Positions 49,815 to 63,291 of a stretch of 64,000 nt of DNA are shown piece after piece (the stretch's first letter is position 1; each line of letters begins with the position of its first letter). The notes beneath the pieces are model-generated. The model did not search any database and was not told the origin of the DNA. It saw only the letters and a program-made list of their open reading frames with translations. Origin of the DNA: Acanthacorydalis orientalis (lineage: Eukaryota; Arthropoda; Insecta; Megaloptera; Corydalidae); assembly GCA_034766995.1 (NCBI GenBank), contig CM068314.1:16347701-16411700 (forward strand). The letters run 5' to 3'. Made by a program: the position numbers and the translations under genes.

Positions 49815-50873
49815 TTTCGTAAGGGATTCATATTTATTTATATTTTTAACACATTCACATCATAAGATAAATCAAACAGCTTATATCAACAAGTGTATTT
49901 TTTCAAAATTCTCAACACAAATATCAATAAATTGAATAATAGTACTTCCTTAATATGCTTTTTCATCTATTGTAAATTTATATGGATATTTAATGGTAGA
50001 AACAGTATATATTTTATTAAATACAATTTATTTTTCAACTAATTATCTTATTAAATAACAAGTCTATCAATTTAATGAAAGAAAATATTTTTACAAACAT
50101 TTATTTTTAAATAAATGTCTTTTATTATATTTTAACAGACATACAACTATTTTATTACTATTTGTCAAGTGAAAATATCTGAACTGCGATGAATTTTAAT
50201 AAAAATTAATTAAAATTATTAAACTTTATTTTATTACAGTCATGTAATTAATAATTATATTCGTGATTTTTTCTGTGGATTATTTGTAACTGTTATAAAT
50301 TATATTCATATGAAATATTGTTTGATTTTTCTACTGTGACTGATTTCAGTATTTCCATCATATTTAGATACTCTTTCTCTTGAGTTATTTTTAAATATGG
50401 TATTGAATTTTGGTTTTTAACAGAAAATAATAACTTCTTAAATTAAATAACTACTTTCTATTTATGTTTTGATTTTTTGATATTTCAAAAATAAAAAAGT
50501 TAAAATAAGTCTTCACTTTCACAAACAAATTTATCATTCACTTTTCATCCTAAGAGCGCTGCGTAAAGAAAAAGATGTATTTTCGTATCCTAAAGATTAT
50601 AGCGTGACAATTAAAATGCCCACATGATAGAATCAAGATTGGCTCATATTCAGTTATTGAACATTTTTGATTAGAAGAGTTTTTTATTTTATTTTATTTG
50701 CAATTAAATGGAAATTTCATATGTGAAACTGAATACAGCTACAGTGACACACACTATTGTGTTAAATCTTCATGTAACAATATATTTAAAATAACTAATT
50801 GAAACTTACGACAGTTGTTTAATTTTTAATAAATTTAAATTATTAATTTTTAACGAATAGAAGAAGAAAACAC

Positions 50874-50914
<41 letters not shown>

Positions 50915-51072
50915 TTCAAATGAATTGATGTTTCTTATATCATTTTGGATATTAATTTGTACAAAATAAAATTACTTTCTTGGAAAGATAAGTAAGCAAC
51001 AAAATTTTCTATATTTTTTATTATTGACATAAATTTAGAAAATATATAAATAATGGTATTTTTTAATTTGTT

Positions 51073-51107
<35 letters not shown>

Positions 51108-51120
51108 ATTTCTCTCTCAT
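49815..51120. other. AT-rich spacer
   Basis: Contains TA repeats at 50878-50907 and 51076-51103. Weak similarity to MITE-like ends (CACTTTCACAAACAAATTTA) near 50512. No gene. Confidence 0.5.
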
Positions 51121-51124
51121 ATTT

Positions 51125-51500
51125 ACCCTTGGAATTCAAATCGTTATCCGCCACTGGTAATACTATATATGCATATAGCCGTGACTGGGTGGGAAAGGGC
51201 TGATTGTAGACGTCGTCGTCCTGTTCCTGAAGTGATAAACGTCCCGTGCTTATCCAGTGGTCAGTTCAGACGCCGGTAAGGATCTGGCTAATGACGCGGC
51301 CTCCCGTCCGTTGTGTACACTTCCCGTTGACTAGGGAGACAAGCCGCATGCATAACATTCACACAGGTCTTATTGCGCTCTTTGATGTCCACCGCCGTTT
51401 GGAGCGACGCCATGGCCTTTGCTGCCGATGACGACCGCGATTTTACCTGTGCGTGGACGTTGATGTGGAAATCGTTGTGGTATTAAGGACGTATAATAAA
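51125..51500. other. GC-richer island 28
   Basis: Strong G+C and CpG. A 61-codon frame at 51246-51431 starts at TTG. Contains TTACCTGTG (Snail/Zeb-type E-box). No known motif. Confidence 0.45.
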
Positions 51501-51504
51501 CGGT

Positions 51505-52725
51505 GTCAAGTTCTTGATGTTTTTCGAATAATATGCAAAGATCTTATTTTATTTAGAAACTTTTCATTCATGTCATACGTACATGTATATATTTGTGTAT
51601 GTGTGTGTATACAAAAATAGGTTAAAATTCTTCAGTTAAGAAAAAGTATTTTTTATATTTTTTTATTAACTAATCATTATAATGGATTTTCAGTTTATAC
51701 TTTCCCAAACAGGCAAATAAAATAATTGGTAACAGGGTACTTGTCTGTAATCAATGAATTTATATCTTTCTATTTATTTACATATTTTACTTTACAAAGT
51801 TTAGAATTTGAAGTGTTTTATCATTACATTAGAATACATTATCTAAAATGGTTTTAAACCTTAAACATGTATATCAAAAAAATGTATTTTACAAAAGTGA
51901 TAAGTCTATTTTTTGTACAAATACAATCCTTTTATTTTTGTAATATACGAGATTTGTTTTATAAAAACTATAATATAAATCAAAGTATATAAAATTTTAA
52001 TATATATATATATATATAGTATAGATTAACGTTCATAATATATTCAACCATTTCCATAATTATTGCAGATAATTATTTCATTGGTCAATAAAAATAAAAA
52101 AATAAATCTCTATTAAAAAGTAATAAAAGAAAAAATAACTACAGTACAATATGAAACATCAATTTATTATTTTATTTATCTTGATATAACATGTTACTTT
52201 TGATTATATTTCAATTTACGAGAAGTTAAAATTAACATTTTATAAAACGTATAATAATTTCGAAAGTTAGACTTTTTTTAATGTATATATATATACACAT
52301 ATATATATATAATAAATTAATCTAATTTATATAAACAGTATAAATAATTATCATGAATCATATTGACATCATATATAAAAGAAAAAATAGTTTTCTTTTC
52401 AGAAAGAGTTTTTTTTCAAACTTAATCCTCTATATTTATATAATATAGGTATTAAGAAAATAAAATATTAAATATTATTTTAAATTTATTTTATTTTTAA
52501 GTACATTTCATAATTTAATTTAAGTAGACTACATAAATAGTGTATAACTTTTCACTTATTATTATTAACCATCAGGTTTCTATATATTTTATACACATAA
52601 GTAAATACTATTTATACATAGTTGAATTTTCCAGTATATTTACAGATGTGCATATAAAACATAAATTATTAATTTTATTATTCGTTTAAATGTTTCCGAC
52701 AGATAAGTGATAGAGATATATTAAC
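51505..52725. other. AT-rich spacer
   Basis: Contains small TA runs at 52000-52018 and 52283-52311. No gene. Confidence 0.55.
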
Positions 52726-52729
52726 AAAA

Positions 52730-52930
52730 TGCAAACGGGCGTGACCCTTCATTACTACACAAGGCACGTTCACAAATAATCTGTTCTATAAAACCCTGAT
52801 AAGTTGATAAGAAAAGGTATAATGTACATACGGACAATCACGTTGTTACCATTCTTTATTAATCTTGTAAAATGGCTATCTTGCCATACACTTTTTACTA
52901 TCTTCATATAAACCACGAACTCGCTATACT
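52730..52930. other. GC-richer island 29 (weak)
   Basis: Mild G+C rise (CAAACGGGCGTGACCC). No frame. Confidence 0.3.
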
Positions 52931-53044
52931 CTTACGAACAGTTTGCTTGAATATAGAATATAAAATAGTCCATATAATAATAATGTAATGAATTTTCATA
53001 GTCGAATTATTATATTTAATAACGTTCTCTTTCCCTCTTTCTCG

Positions 53045-53074
53045 CATATATATATATATATATATATACATATG

Positions 53075-53115
<41 letters not shown>
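53045..53115. repeat. (TA)n microsatellite with CATA/TATG interruptions
   Basis: TA blocks separated by CATATGTATACAT. Confidence 0.96.
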
Positions 53116-53116
<1 letters not shown>

Positions 53117-53119
53117 GAT

Positions 53120-53875
53120 AAAATTTTGTTTATTTTCTAACAAATTTTAATTGAAACGTGGATTTAAAAAATCTGAAATTTTGGAATTATTTAAAACAAT
53201 ACTTGTAATAATTACTTAAATAAAATAGTACTTTTTATATTGACAAAAAAAAGAATTATTTTTGTGATTATTAGCCGAAAAATGTAAACATCTGTTTATA
53301 GATAAATCTCTTTAATAATAATTAGGTTGTCTTTTCTTTAAAATTTTTTCCTATAATTATTATGGTAGTAAACATTTTTTTCATTTTGTTTAATAAAATT
53401 ATAATTAATGTCCGTTTCAATTTAATTTTTGTTTTACTTATTATATTTCTGAAAATATTTTTTTATTTCCATGTTAAATGACATTGATAATGAAAATCTT
53501 CTTCTTCTATCTTCTTCAAATAACAATTTTTTTTCGAAAAAAAACAGTAAATAAGTCAAAAATATTTTATTCAAAATTTTATTTATTTTATGCATAAAAT
53601 ATTTTCGATAAAATTTATATTTTTCCAATTGAATTTAAACTTTATATTGAATTATGCATTCTGGTTTACATATTTCGTGTTAAGAGATGTTCCTTGTTTT
53701 AATTTTATCTTATAGATTTTTAGTTCAGTTATCAACATTAGTAGAATATACACATTTAAAACTTACACATAAATCACAATTTACATGTTTGTTTCAAATA
53801 TATAATATAGAGTATCAACGTAAATCCAAAATATAAATGTAATAATATTAATCAAAACTAATTCTTATTTAAACT
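53120..53875. other. AT-rich spacer
   Basis: Contains a T8CGA8 palindrome (53527-53544). No gene. Confidence 0.55.
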
Positions 53876-53879
53876 GCTA

Positions 53880-54285
53880 TTACGTACCCTTTTAGTCTCA
53901 CTGGCAACCTCAGCCAAACAGAATTGTTATTGTTGTATTCAATTCTAGAAGTAAGTAATTTAGGAAAGTGTTCTCGTGTCCAGTGCACTGAGATTTATTT
54001 TCCCACCTGGTGGTAATTCACAGCGAGGTCGTTGTGATCATCGCTTAATCGGCAAGCGAATGCTGGAGGTTGGCGAGCCCTCCCGTCGTGATGCATGGCG
54101 CGGCCGTCTCCGTTGCGACCCAGGATTTCCGTTGTCGTGGCATAGCGACACTGGATTACGCGTCGACACCCTCCCAGTGCGAAACTTCACCGTCATAACT
54201 GTATAAAATGTATATCTTTTAGTGGAAAATGTGACAGAAGTGGCTTCCCTTTTGCTACCACACTTTAGCGTCCTTAACAGTAGCG
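53880..54285. other. GC-richer island 30 with CTCF-like word
   Basis: CpG-rich island. CCACCTGGTGG at 54003-54013 contains an E-box and, on the complement, resembles the core of the CTCF consensus. Frames on both strands overlap and have no known motif. Confidence 0.45.
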
Positions 54286-54287
54286 TG

Positions 54288-54291
<4 letters not shown>

Positions 54292-54344
<53 letters not shown>
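54292..54344. repeat. (TA)n microsatellite
   Basis: Pure TA repeat. Smaller ones lie at 54425-54442 and 54885-54920. Confidence 0.97.
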
Positions 54345-54347
<3 letters not shown>

Positions 54348-54877
54348 TTCAGTAACAATGAAGAGACGCAATAGTTAAAAATTAACTTAAAATATTTTAT
54401 TCAAAACATATTAATCTCACTTAATTATATATATATATATATTAACGTCTATGTAGTATTTCTATATGTATACTATATGTATTAATTTATATATACTATC
54501 GACAAAATATATCTGATATAATAAAATAAGTAAATTAGAAAAAAAATATATTTTAAACAAATCTTTTTTCGTCTATTGAACAATTTTATTTTTTTTTAAA
54601 AAAAAAACGTTATAATACGATATTATTTTACATATGAAGTTGATTGGAAACCAGCAGTATATTCAAAGATATTTTAAAAATCTTGTGTAAATATAAGAAT
54701 GAAATTTGAATTAGATATGGCCACAAGAATCATTCGTGTTAAATATAAGTTAACTTATTTAAAATTTAAGTTCAAAACTTTATATTTTATAATTTGTTAA
54801 TGTAATAATGAAATATAAAAAATAATTAGATAATTTTAGTATGAAACAGTTAAGATTGTTTTATGATAAATATCCTA

Positions 54878-54918
<41 letters not shown>

Positions 54919-55185
54919 TAAAGTTTTAATATAAAAATTAATTGTGCACTTCTATCGTATTTAATAATTATTTTCCAAAACATGTTTTTCTAATCAATTT
55001 TAATTTATTTTAGATTCATTATTAACTGTTTCCATTTTATTTTTTTGTACAAATTATTTTTTAGGAATCAGAAATTCTTAATAGAGAGTAATAATGACGC
55101 TGTTTGCTCATATAATACATTTATTGCAATGCATGTGTGCCCCTTATAATTTATGTATGATGAATAACACTTTAACAAAATGGTT
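54345..55185. other. AT-rich spacer
   Basis: Contains a T9A10 tract (54589-54607) and the small TA repeats noted. No gene. Confidence 0.55.
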
Positions 55186-55189
55186 TATG

Positions 55190-55940
55190 GTTTTCTGGTC
55201 AAGTAAATGCGACCGACGTGGCTTAGGCAGTTTTTCCGTTTAACTAAAATATTTATTCATATATCAATAAATATCTATAAGGGTTGCGTGAATCGTTTTG
55301 ATTTTCAACAACCCTCAGTGTCCGTTACCCTTCGTTGCTGTCACTTGGCGTGGCTTCTTTATTTTCAGCATCCGATTTTATGACATTTGTCTACGTACAG
55401 ATTTCCGCACCAATTCAATAATATTGACCCGCGAGGCAGAAGCCGCCGTCGAATGTCCTCGACATAACAGTGTCTGCATATTTGTTGTGATTTGAGATTC
55501 TTTTACGTTTCTACCCCGATGTGTCCGAATAAAATGATAAATGGGAAGAAAATCCGAATAGTTTATTGAATCCCGTCGCGTCCTGTCGACTTCTTCCTCT
55601 TCAGATATCGTGTTCTATTCACCGCCCGTTTTCTCAGCCACGAGCGACCCCCACTGAGAGTTGTGGTCGAAGTTTCGGAATGTTAAAACAGGGTCGAAGA
55701 AACTTTTCTCGTGATACAAGTATAAAGAGATGCCAACATACCTACAAGACGCTATACAACATTCAGTTATAATATGATATGGTGTGTGGTTCAACAAAAA
55801 GTCTTTAAATGCATTTTAAAAGAACGGTTTTCGCGAAATAGGTAGAACGTTTATCATGTCGTGATCGTATATTTTCTTTACATCGCTATCGGAAATGGAT
55901 GTGGCATTCGTGGAATTGTTGCGTGAGAATTGTTAAGAGT
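55190..55940. other. GC-richer island 31
   Basis: The broadest island, with alternating GC-richer and AT-rich patches. Contains GATTTTATGAC near 55373 (posterior-Hox-like). Several 60-68 codon frames on both strands carry no known motif. Confidence 0.45.
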
Positions 55941-55944
55941 TACG

Positions 55945-56575
55945 AGTGGTTGCGGTATTGCATGGCATTTGTGTTCTTTTCAAATTTTTATGTGTATTTT
56001 TCAATATAAACAACTTCATTTGATTCGGAGAATTCAGGATATTGCATGCGTTTCTTATTAACCACATACCATATGAATTTATAACACTATAACAGGCAAT
56101 TGCTATATTAATTATTCTGTTTTTATATAAATATAGATTTAACACACAATATTTAATTCATTTTCATATTAATTCCTACTTAAATTATATAAATTTCATT
56201 CATACCTTGTATAAAACTTTATTTGTAAATTACTTTTCATATAGTTAAAGACATTTATAGAACATATTTGTTAATATAACAAATTTACTGAACTTATATT
56301 TATATAGATATAAATATAGTATTACTGAATATATTTATTTATAAATGTTACTAAACATTAAAAATCTTTTAGACCATTTAATAGCCGTATAAAAGATAGA
56401 AGTACATGACAATTCATATGAAATACAATGTTAAAAATTTATTTGAACCTTTCGATTTAAGAATCGTTTTAGAATAGTAAATATGTTGAAACTGAAACAT
56501 ATGTTTAAAACAATTTATATTTAATTATATTGTTAGTGTCAGTGTTTTTTGAAAATAGATGCATAGTAGTTTTAT
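55945..56575. other. AT-rich spacer
   Basis: No gene or element recognised. Confidence 0.5.
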
Positions 56576-56784
56576 ATTTGTCCAGGTGTAGTATGACACT
56601 ATCAGTATATAAGAAAATCGTGTATCTACAAGATGTCAGAACATAAGTCAAGTGTGCAAGGGGCACGCGAGAGTCAAGAGAGAAATAAAGAAGAATTGGT
56701 ATCGTAAATCAACCTCTAGCCCCCCTCGGCTACAGACCACGCCGTCACGGCGCGAGACACGCGTATCGCTGGTTCGACTTCCAC

Positions 56785-56790
<6 letters not shown>

Positions 56791-56831
<41 letters not shown>
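56791..56831. repeat. (TA)n microsatellite inside a GC island
   Basis: Pure TA repeat flanked by GC-richer DNA. Confidence 0.97.
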
Positions 56832-56833
<2 letters not shown>

Positions 56834-56889
56834 CTGCTTGTTTGTTCGGTTGTTGTTTGTGTAGTCTGTACGGTGTCGCCGTTTGTCAC

Positions 56890-56910
56890 GATTGAGAGGT
56901 TTTCTCAATC
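56890..56910. repeat. Hairpin within a GC island
   Basis: Arms GATTGAGA and TCTCAATC around loop GGTTT. Confidence 0.8.
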
Positions 56911-57004
56911 AGCAAGCTGATCGGATCGTGTGTGTATGTGGATGGATGAATGGTGGAAAATAAATGTTACACGACCAGTGCTCCTACTATATATATAAAT
57001 ATAT

Positions 57005-58100
57005 GTTTGGGACCGTATCAATTACAACTTTATTTGTTTTGTTGTTTTATTCGTGTTGTTCATAAATTACATTTTACTAAAAAGTTAATTTCTGTTATCG
57101 TATTTTGTGCAATTTAGTATATATTTATTTTTACTTGAACGGTTTATATATGTCACATGAATTATTTATCAGATTATATTCTATTTTATATTCAAGTAAT
57201 ACTTATGTTACGAATATTGTATATAAATGGTTAAACAGTGTGTTTTATATTAATTTTTAATATATTTTTTTTATTCTTTTTTAAGGAGATAATATTTAAT
57301 TTACGAAATCTTTTTTAAATTTGTGTAAATTTAATATAGGCACATAATATTTGTTTCTCATAAAAATTGAAAGCACATTATCAATAACTCAATAATTTAT
57401 GATATACAAATAGAATCTCTTAAAAACTGTAACTATTAAAATACAATTTATAATCACTAATAAACTAATAAAGAAAAATAATATTTTACGAACGTACAAA
57501 TTAAAAAAATCAGTTAGTTTATAAATAGTTTATAATTTTTTGCAGTCAAAACCTACACATCTATAAATTTCATTTTATTAATTAAAAAGAGATTTTTAAA
57601 AGATAGCGCTTTGACACCATAATTTATTTGAAAAACATCAATGGATTCCTAGATCCACACCTTGTTTCGAAGGATTAATTTTTAAGATAGAATAAATTCC
57701 AATTTGAAGAAATTGGTAATAGAAATGCAATTATTTTAAGCGATGAAAAATATTTTTACTTTGAGTACACAATGTAATGAATTTAAGTTTGCAATATGAT
57801 TAAAAGTTAAGGAAAACTATTCGTTTCAATCGAGTTTGAAACACTATATTGGCTTTAAATATATTTTTAAATTTAATTTATGAATTGAAAATGCTCTAAA
57901 TTTACAAAGTTTCTAATATATTTCACTAAATAAAATCAATCTTTTAATAATTCATTGCTTATATATCAGAATACATGTAACTAATGGAAAAGAAGTAACT
58001 TTGATGAATTTTAAAGTTAAAAAAAATATTTTTCTTAATTTTAATCGTTTTGTATTTCGATTCTAACTTCAAGGTCTATGTGGGTAAGCCACCGTGTCTA
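57005..58100. other. AT-rich spacer
   Basis: Contains the possible SDEKYF transposase remnant (57691-57777). Otherwise nothing. Confidence 0.5.
57691..57777 (+). pseudogene. Possible transposase remnant with a SDEKYF motif
   Basis: A 28-codon open stretch reads NKFQFEEIGNRNAIILSDEK then YFYFEYTM before TAA. The IILSDEKYFYF block resembles the first catalytic-Asp motif (DDEKYFTF) of a Tc1/mariner-superfamily transposase group common in insects. The Asp is at 57742-57744. Flanking sequence is too decayed to confirm other motifs, and a chance match is possible. Confidence 0.4.
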
Positions 58101-58103
58101 CAA

Positions 58104-58106
<3 letters not shown>

Positions 58107-58195
<89 letters not shown>
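58107..58195. repeat. (TA)n(TG)n(TA)n microsatellite
   Basis: Long TA repeat, a TG block (58160-58178), then a second TA block. Confidence 0.97.
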
Positions 58196-58479
58196 TAAAA
58201 TTTTCATTTTCTATTTTCAGAATAATAGAATGATAGTAAAAGTATGTAAGTAATTGGTAGAAAACGTATTATGAAAATATTTCTTATTATAAGTTAGATT
58301 GCCATAATATTTTATTTTATTTTACATTCACGTGCAATTTAAAACTTAAACAATTATACAGAGATATAACTGAATGTACCTAAAAGTTATTTTTTAGTAA
58401 AATAAATACAATTTAATATTATAAAACGTTCTCGTTCTCTAAATATGTCATTATGAAAATGTAAAACTAAATAATAGAG

Positions 58480-58760
58480 ACATCGAATTACATGCGATCA
58501 TGACAGTACAACGAAGTTAAAGTTTTGTAGGACACAAATTTCAATTTGAATGTCAACTGCGCTATTAAAGAACAACATAACTGCATGTGCAGAAATATTT
58601 CGTACGTTAAACATATTTCGATAAAGAAAGATGATCTCATATTATTCGTATGCGAAACCTTGCACCATTTCACTCATCTAAACTGAAGTAAAATACGTTA
58701 GTGCAATAACACGACGACATGCCTTCTGCTTATACAAAAGTTTGCCTCCAAGAACAGACT
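58480..58760. other. GC-richer island 33 (weak)
   Basis: Mild rise in G+C. A 61-codon minus-strand frame has no known motif. Confidence 0.3.
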
Positions 58761-58905
58761 TTCAGACTTACAAAACTAACAGAAGAGTACAAATAGTGAA
58801 GTTTATGTAAATTCATTGAATTATATATAACATATACTTTGTAATGAACGAATAAAAGTTTATAAAGAAAATGCGTAATGTTACAATGAATGTGTGCTTG
58901 TATGA

Positions 58906-58928
58906 ATATATATATATATATATATATA
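58906..58928. repeat. (TA)n microsatellite
   Basis: Short TA repeat. Confidence 0.94.
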
Positions 58929-58929
58929 A

Positions 58930-60195
58930 GTAAACATCTCTTCTGTATATCCATACAAACATATATAAATATTTTCGATTTCCAAATGCTTCAAAAATTT
59001 TAAAAATATTTCAGTTGTAAAAATAATTTACATTAATGAATAAAACACTTCTATTTTATAAGTTTTCTGTTTTTCAATTAAATTTTCATTAAAAAGTAAT
59101 TCTACCTGTATCAGTGTAGTTCAATTTTATATTCAAAATATTTGTTTAAAACAAGTTTTGAAACATTATTTTTCTTTATTAATATATAATAATGTTATAT
59201 TTTTCATCAAAAAGTATTTTATAATAAGAAAAGTATTTATCTATAGACACATAAAAATAGAATTTTATGTTGCTTTCAATGATATCGAGCAATTAAAAAA
59301 AGATTAATTTTAGACATTTCTTAGAAAGACAAATTTAAAATTTGATATTTTTGAAAATAAATCTGACATATCTGTAATTCTTTCAAGTATTAATGAATAA
59401 TATTTTTGCGTTCAATTATTTCTCATCTTTTTGACTTACTAGAATGTTAATAATTCTATAAAAAATAGAACTAAAGTTTAGTATAATTTCTTTTATAGAT
59501 GTTTTTTGAAACATAAAACATTCACATGCATTTTATTTCAGCTTTTTAATTATTAGAACTGGTCATTACTATTTTTTGTTGGAGAACAATTTAGAATGTA
59601 AAAATAGTTTAATTTTTTTCTATATTGATCATATAAAAAATAATAAATATTTTGCTATAAAAGTAAAAATTTATATTTTATTTTATTGTATAATAGAAAG
59701 ATTTCTTCGTTCTAATAAAAGTGTAACGTTTGAATCTGACAAATAAATGTAGCAACTACGTTATTTACTTTCTTTTATAATCAAGGCAGATAATATTTAT
59801 TCTGCAATTAGAAACAAATTAAATGAAATTATTAACTTGTAAAGGTTTTAATTTTAGAATAAGAAGACTTTTTTACATACTATGCCTTTAATATACCCTC
59901 TAAATACATCAATAAAACTATTTACTAGAATGCAAAATATTATAAATTAATCAGGTTTTTATAAAATGTATAACTTTTTCGTTGTCACTTAACAACGTTG
60001 ATACTTTACAGTTTTTTGCACAGTCCAGCAATATAAGATTTAATATTTTATTAATGAGTAATTGATTTTGTTTGTATTTATTTTAAGTAAGTTATTTTTG
60101 TAATTTCTAAGTGATGTTTTATCGTAGGTATTCATAATATGTAAAATTAAATTGTTTTAAAATATTGATTGACATTGACGACCACATATCTCTCT
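58930..60195. other. AT-rich spacer
   Basis: No gene or element recognised. Confidence 0.55.
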
Positions 60196-60198
60196 CTT

Positions 60199-60205
60199 TA
60201 TATAT

Positions 60206-60265
<60 letters not shown>
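60199..60265. repeat. (TA)n(TATG)n microsatellite
   Basis: TA repeat with one phase shift near 60215 and a TATG tail. Confidence 0.96.
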
Positions 60266-60797
60266 GGTAACAAGGTATGAAAAATGCCTATAGAAATCCA
60301 GTGTAATTTGTACAAAACTTATTCGTTCACGCACTTAAAACTTTCATCGTTAATGTAAAGCATTTTAAAAATATATATCTTGGAATATATTTCTGCCAGA
60401 ACACCTACATAAATCTTATGAGTTGTTTACAGTCACTTAGAGAATCTTTTGAAGTATGGAGTAAATAAGAGACATCACGAACTAAATATGAAATTCTAAT
60501 ATCTCACATTGACAATTAATTTCGTAAGTGCGTTGACTATTTAGATACCTAGTTGTCGATGTAATTAAACTGAAAGGTATTTGTGAATGTGTATTTTCTA
60601 AAGTGATGTGTTACTGGAGTATTCAAAACCCACAACTTTTGATATCTGTAAAAGTCTTTATACAGGTGAATCGTTTCTTATTCACATGTAATTTTATCTG
60701 CTATCTGATGTTTTTCATCATTAAATATTTGAAATGTATGAGTTATAAGTTGTTTTCGTCGTACGTTTTGCATCATATCTATTCATTATAGACACAT

Positions 60798-60801
<4 letters not shown>

Positions 60802-60845
<44 letters not shown>
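60802..60845. repeat. (TA)n microsatellite
   Basis: Pure TA repeat. Confidence 0.97.
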
Positions 60846-60846
<1 letters not shown>

Positions 60847-61414
60847 CTTAAAAATTTATCAAAAAATATAATAACTGCATCAATTATAAAATTCATTTTA
60901 ATTTTTTTCCTGTCATTATTTTTCTTCAAAATTAACAAGAAAAAATGTCCTAAAAATTGTCGACTCATCCGAATTAAAATAATTTTCCTTATCAATAAAT
61001 CATTCAAGGATTACTAAGACAAATGGTTTTTCAATACAGGCTGACAATGAAATTTTCGAAAAATCGAAAGATAAAGGATGTTTTTTAAATTAATATGTCA
61101 TTGGTTATTTCATCGTTAGTATTCAAAAAAGAAAATTTTTTATAAAAAAAATGTTCCTGATTATTTACTAACAATTTTGAATTTATTTATTATTAGCAAA
61201 GCATATTTTTATGGGAATTTATTTTTTTTCGTTGTGAAAATGACATTTTAAGTAATATTCTGTCTATTTCCTTATATGGATCTTTTCTTAATACACAGAA
61301 ATGGTTTTAATGATAGTTATTAAATAAATGAATATTATAAAAAGTTGGTAACTAAAAATAAATAGAAATAATCAAAAATTCCAACATATTTAATGAAATT
61401 AAATAAATGTTTTT

Positions 61415-61477
<63 letters not shown>

Positions 61478-62035
61478 AAAGTTTTTGTATCAATAAATAT
61501 AAAAAAAATAAAAATATTACAAATAATAAACTAATTTCTAAAGTTAACATTAATTGAAGCATACGTTTATTTCTTGCATTTATGTTATTGAAAGTAATAA
61601 TAAAATATATTTGAATTTTATTTTTTATTAACAGATTATTTGAAAACCAGTTAATTTTATTTTAATTGATTATAAATATGTATAAATAACAATATAGAAG
61701 AGATACTTTTTAACCATAAAGTCTAATTTAGTTTTTCAAGACATTCTTTTGACTATTTTTTTTTAATTTATGCATATATATATGGATATACACATAAATT
61801 TCACCGTTGATTGATTACTTAAAATTCTATGAATTAAAATTAGGATATTTTTTAATACCTATAACATTTAATTCATAGTTTTATAGTCGTTATTAATGAA
61901 AGCTTACTTTAATTAATTTCATACCATTTTAAAGATTAAATAAATGAAATTCTGTTGTCAAATTTTAATCTTGTTAATTATTCATTATGATAAATATTAA
62001 GATATTAGAATACTCATTACATCTGTTGATAAAGC
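60846..62035. other. AT-rich spacer
   Basis: Contains the TA repeat at 61418-61475. No gene. Confidence 0.55.
61418..61475. repeat. (TA)n microsatellite
   Basis: Pure TA repeat. Confidence 0.97.
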
Positions 62036-62039
62036 ATGT

Positions 62040-62280
62040 ACAATTACTTTATAATCACACATTAAATCTCATTAAGTGTCGAAGAAGCTACTAGAAAATC
62101 AACTTTACCGTTTCCTGATGGGGTTGGTAAAGAAAGATATATTACAACATCCCTCGTTCGTACTTCACTGACTAACAAATTAGAAAATTATGATCATTTT
62201 CAAGCGATCCGTTTGTGTCTACGTCGTTACACTCACTAAAAGTTTTCCATCGCATTAAGTGATATCTTAAGGTAAAATAG
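62040..62280. other. GC-richer island 34 (weak)
   Basis: A frame of about 57 codons without ATG ends at TAA near 62238 (contains GVGKERYITTSLVRTSLTNK). No family recognised; probably chance. Confidence 0.3.
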
Positions 62281-62589
62281 TAAAGACATAAGTAATATAT
62301 TTCACTAGAACAATAACTCGAAGCTTTTATCTTTAGATTTTATTCACTTGTTATATGGAATCTAGTGTGAATTAAAATGAATTGTCATTTAACAATTTTG
62401 TGATATGTTGAACGGTTATACAATTTGTTCGTTGTTCATTTATAGAAAACATAAATTGAGTTCTACACAATATGTTTTTCAATACTTTCTTTTAAATTTT
62501 TTAATGAAAGATAAATTAACTAAGTTTTCTTACTTTGAAATTTAATATAAAATACACAGAAAAATAATTATTCCACACACCAAAAAATG

Positions 62590-62591
62590 CA

Positions 62592-62632
<41 letters not shown>

Positions 62633-62659
62633 GTATATATATATATGTATATATATATA
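62590..62659. repeat. (TA)n microsatellite with regular TATG interruptions
   Basis: TA blocks with G interruptions spaced 12-16 bp apart. Confidence 0.96.
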
Positions 62660-62921
62660 AATGATAATATTGGTCAATGAATTGGCAAAACACGAACGTA
62701 AATATATAAATCCATAAAGTGCTGACACAATTACTACCAAGTTGTATAAAGGACTTTGTATAATAACTAATTGGTAAATATTGAATCGAATATTCATTTT
62801 CTATTTAGTTTCAAAATAAACCCCATAATTAATAATTATTTGTTATAAGTGTATATTTTAATTGGGATAGATATTGATCGATATATTTCTTATTTTCACT
62901 ATTTATTGAAATGTATCCAAT

Positions 62922-62928
62922 ACATATA

Positions 62929-63012
<84 letters not shown>
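62922..63012. repeat. (TA)n microsatellite, about 90 bp
   Basis: Long TA repeat, pure after a short CATATATGCATA lead-in. Confidence 0.98.
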
Positions 63013-63015
<3 letters not shown>

Positions 63016-63291
63016 TATGAAATGCAACATATCTTAAATGTAATTATTGTATTACTTTGCATATTTCAGTCTAACCTAAGAATCATTTTAATTACCAATT
63101 AATCATTGATTACTTCAAACAGAATTTGGCTTAGGCTGTTTTTATTGTTTTACATTTTTACTGCATTTCCATACTAATTATTGCTACCTATTGCATTGAA
63201 TTTTTATTTTTTTTTTAATTTTTGCACCTAATTTTAAGTAATATTTTTAATATCAAATTGATGTACTTAAATTCAATTAATGAATATTTTA

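Larger units (their letters stand above)
56580..57000. other. GC-richer island 32, split by (TA)n
   Basis: The left half (56640-56790) ends with CTGGTTCGACTTCCACTACA before the TA repeat. This has a B-box-like word (GGTTCGACTTCC) but no upstream A box, so it is not called as a tRNA. The right half contains the 8-bp hairpin at 56890-56910. Confidence 0.4.

Noticed and set aside
53434..53628. 64-codon Lys/Phe-rich minus-strand frame
   Set aside because: Composition follows the A/T homopolymers in the spacer, including the T8CGA8 palindrome. No family resemblance.
54038..54358. 106-codon minus-strand frame
   Set aside because: It combines a TA-repeat translation with a GC-island frame. No motif, and overlapped by a plus-strand frame.
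56745..56790. tRNA or tRNA-derived SINE suggested by GGTTCGACTTCC
   Set aside because: No A-box or cloverleaf can be built within about 80 nt upstream, and the reverse strand does not fold as a tRNA either.
62069..62238. About 57-codon frame containing GVGKERY
   Set aside because: No ATG, no family recognised. The GxGK similarity to nucleotide-binding loops is too short to mean anything.
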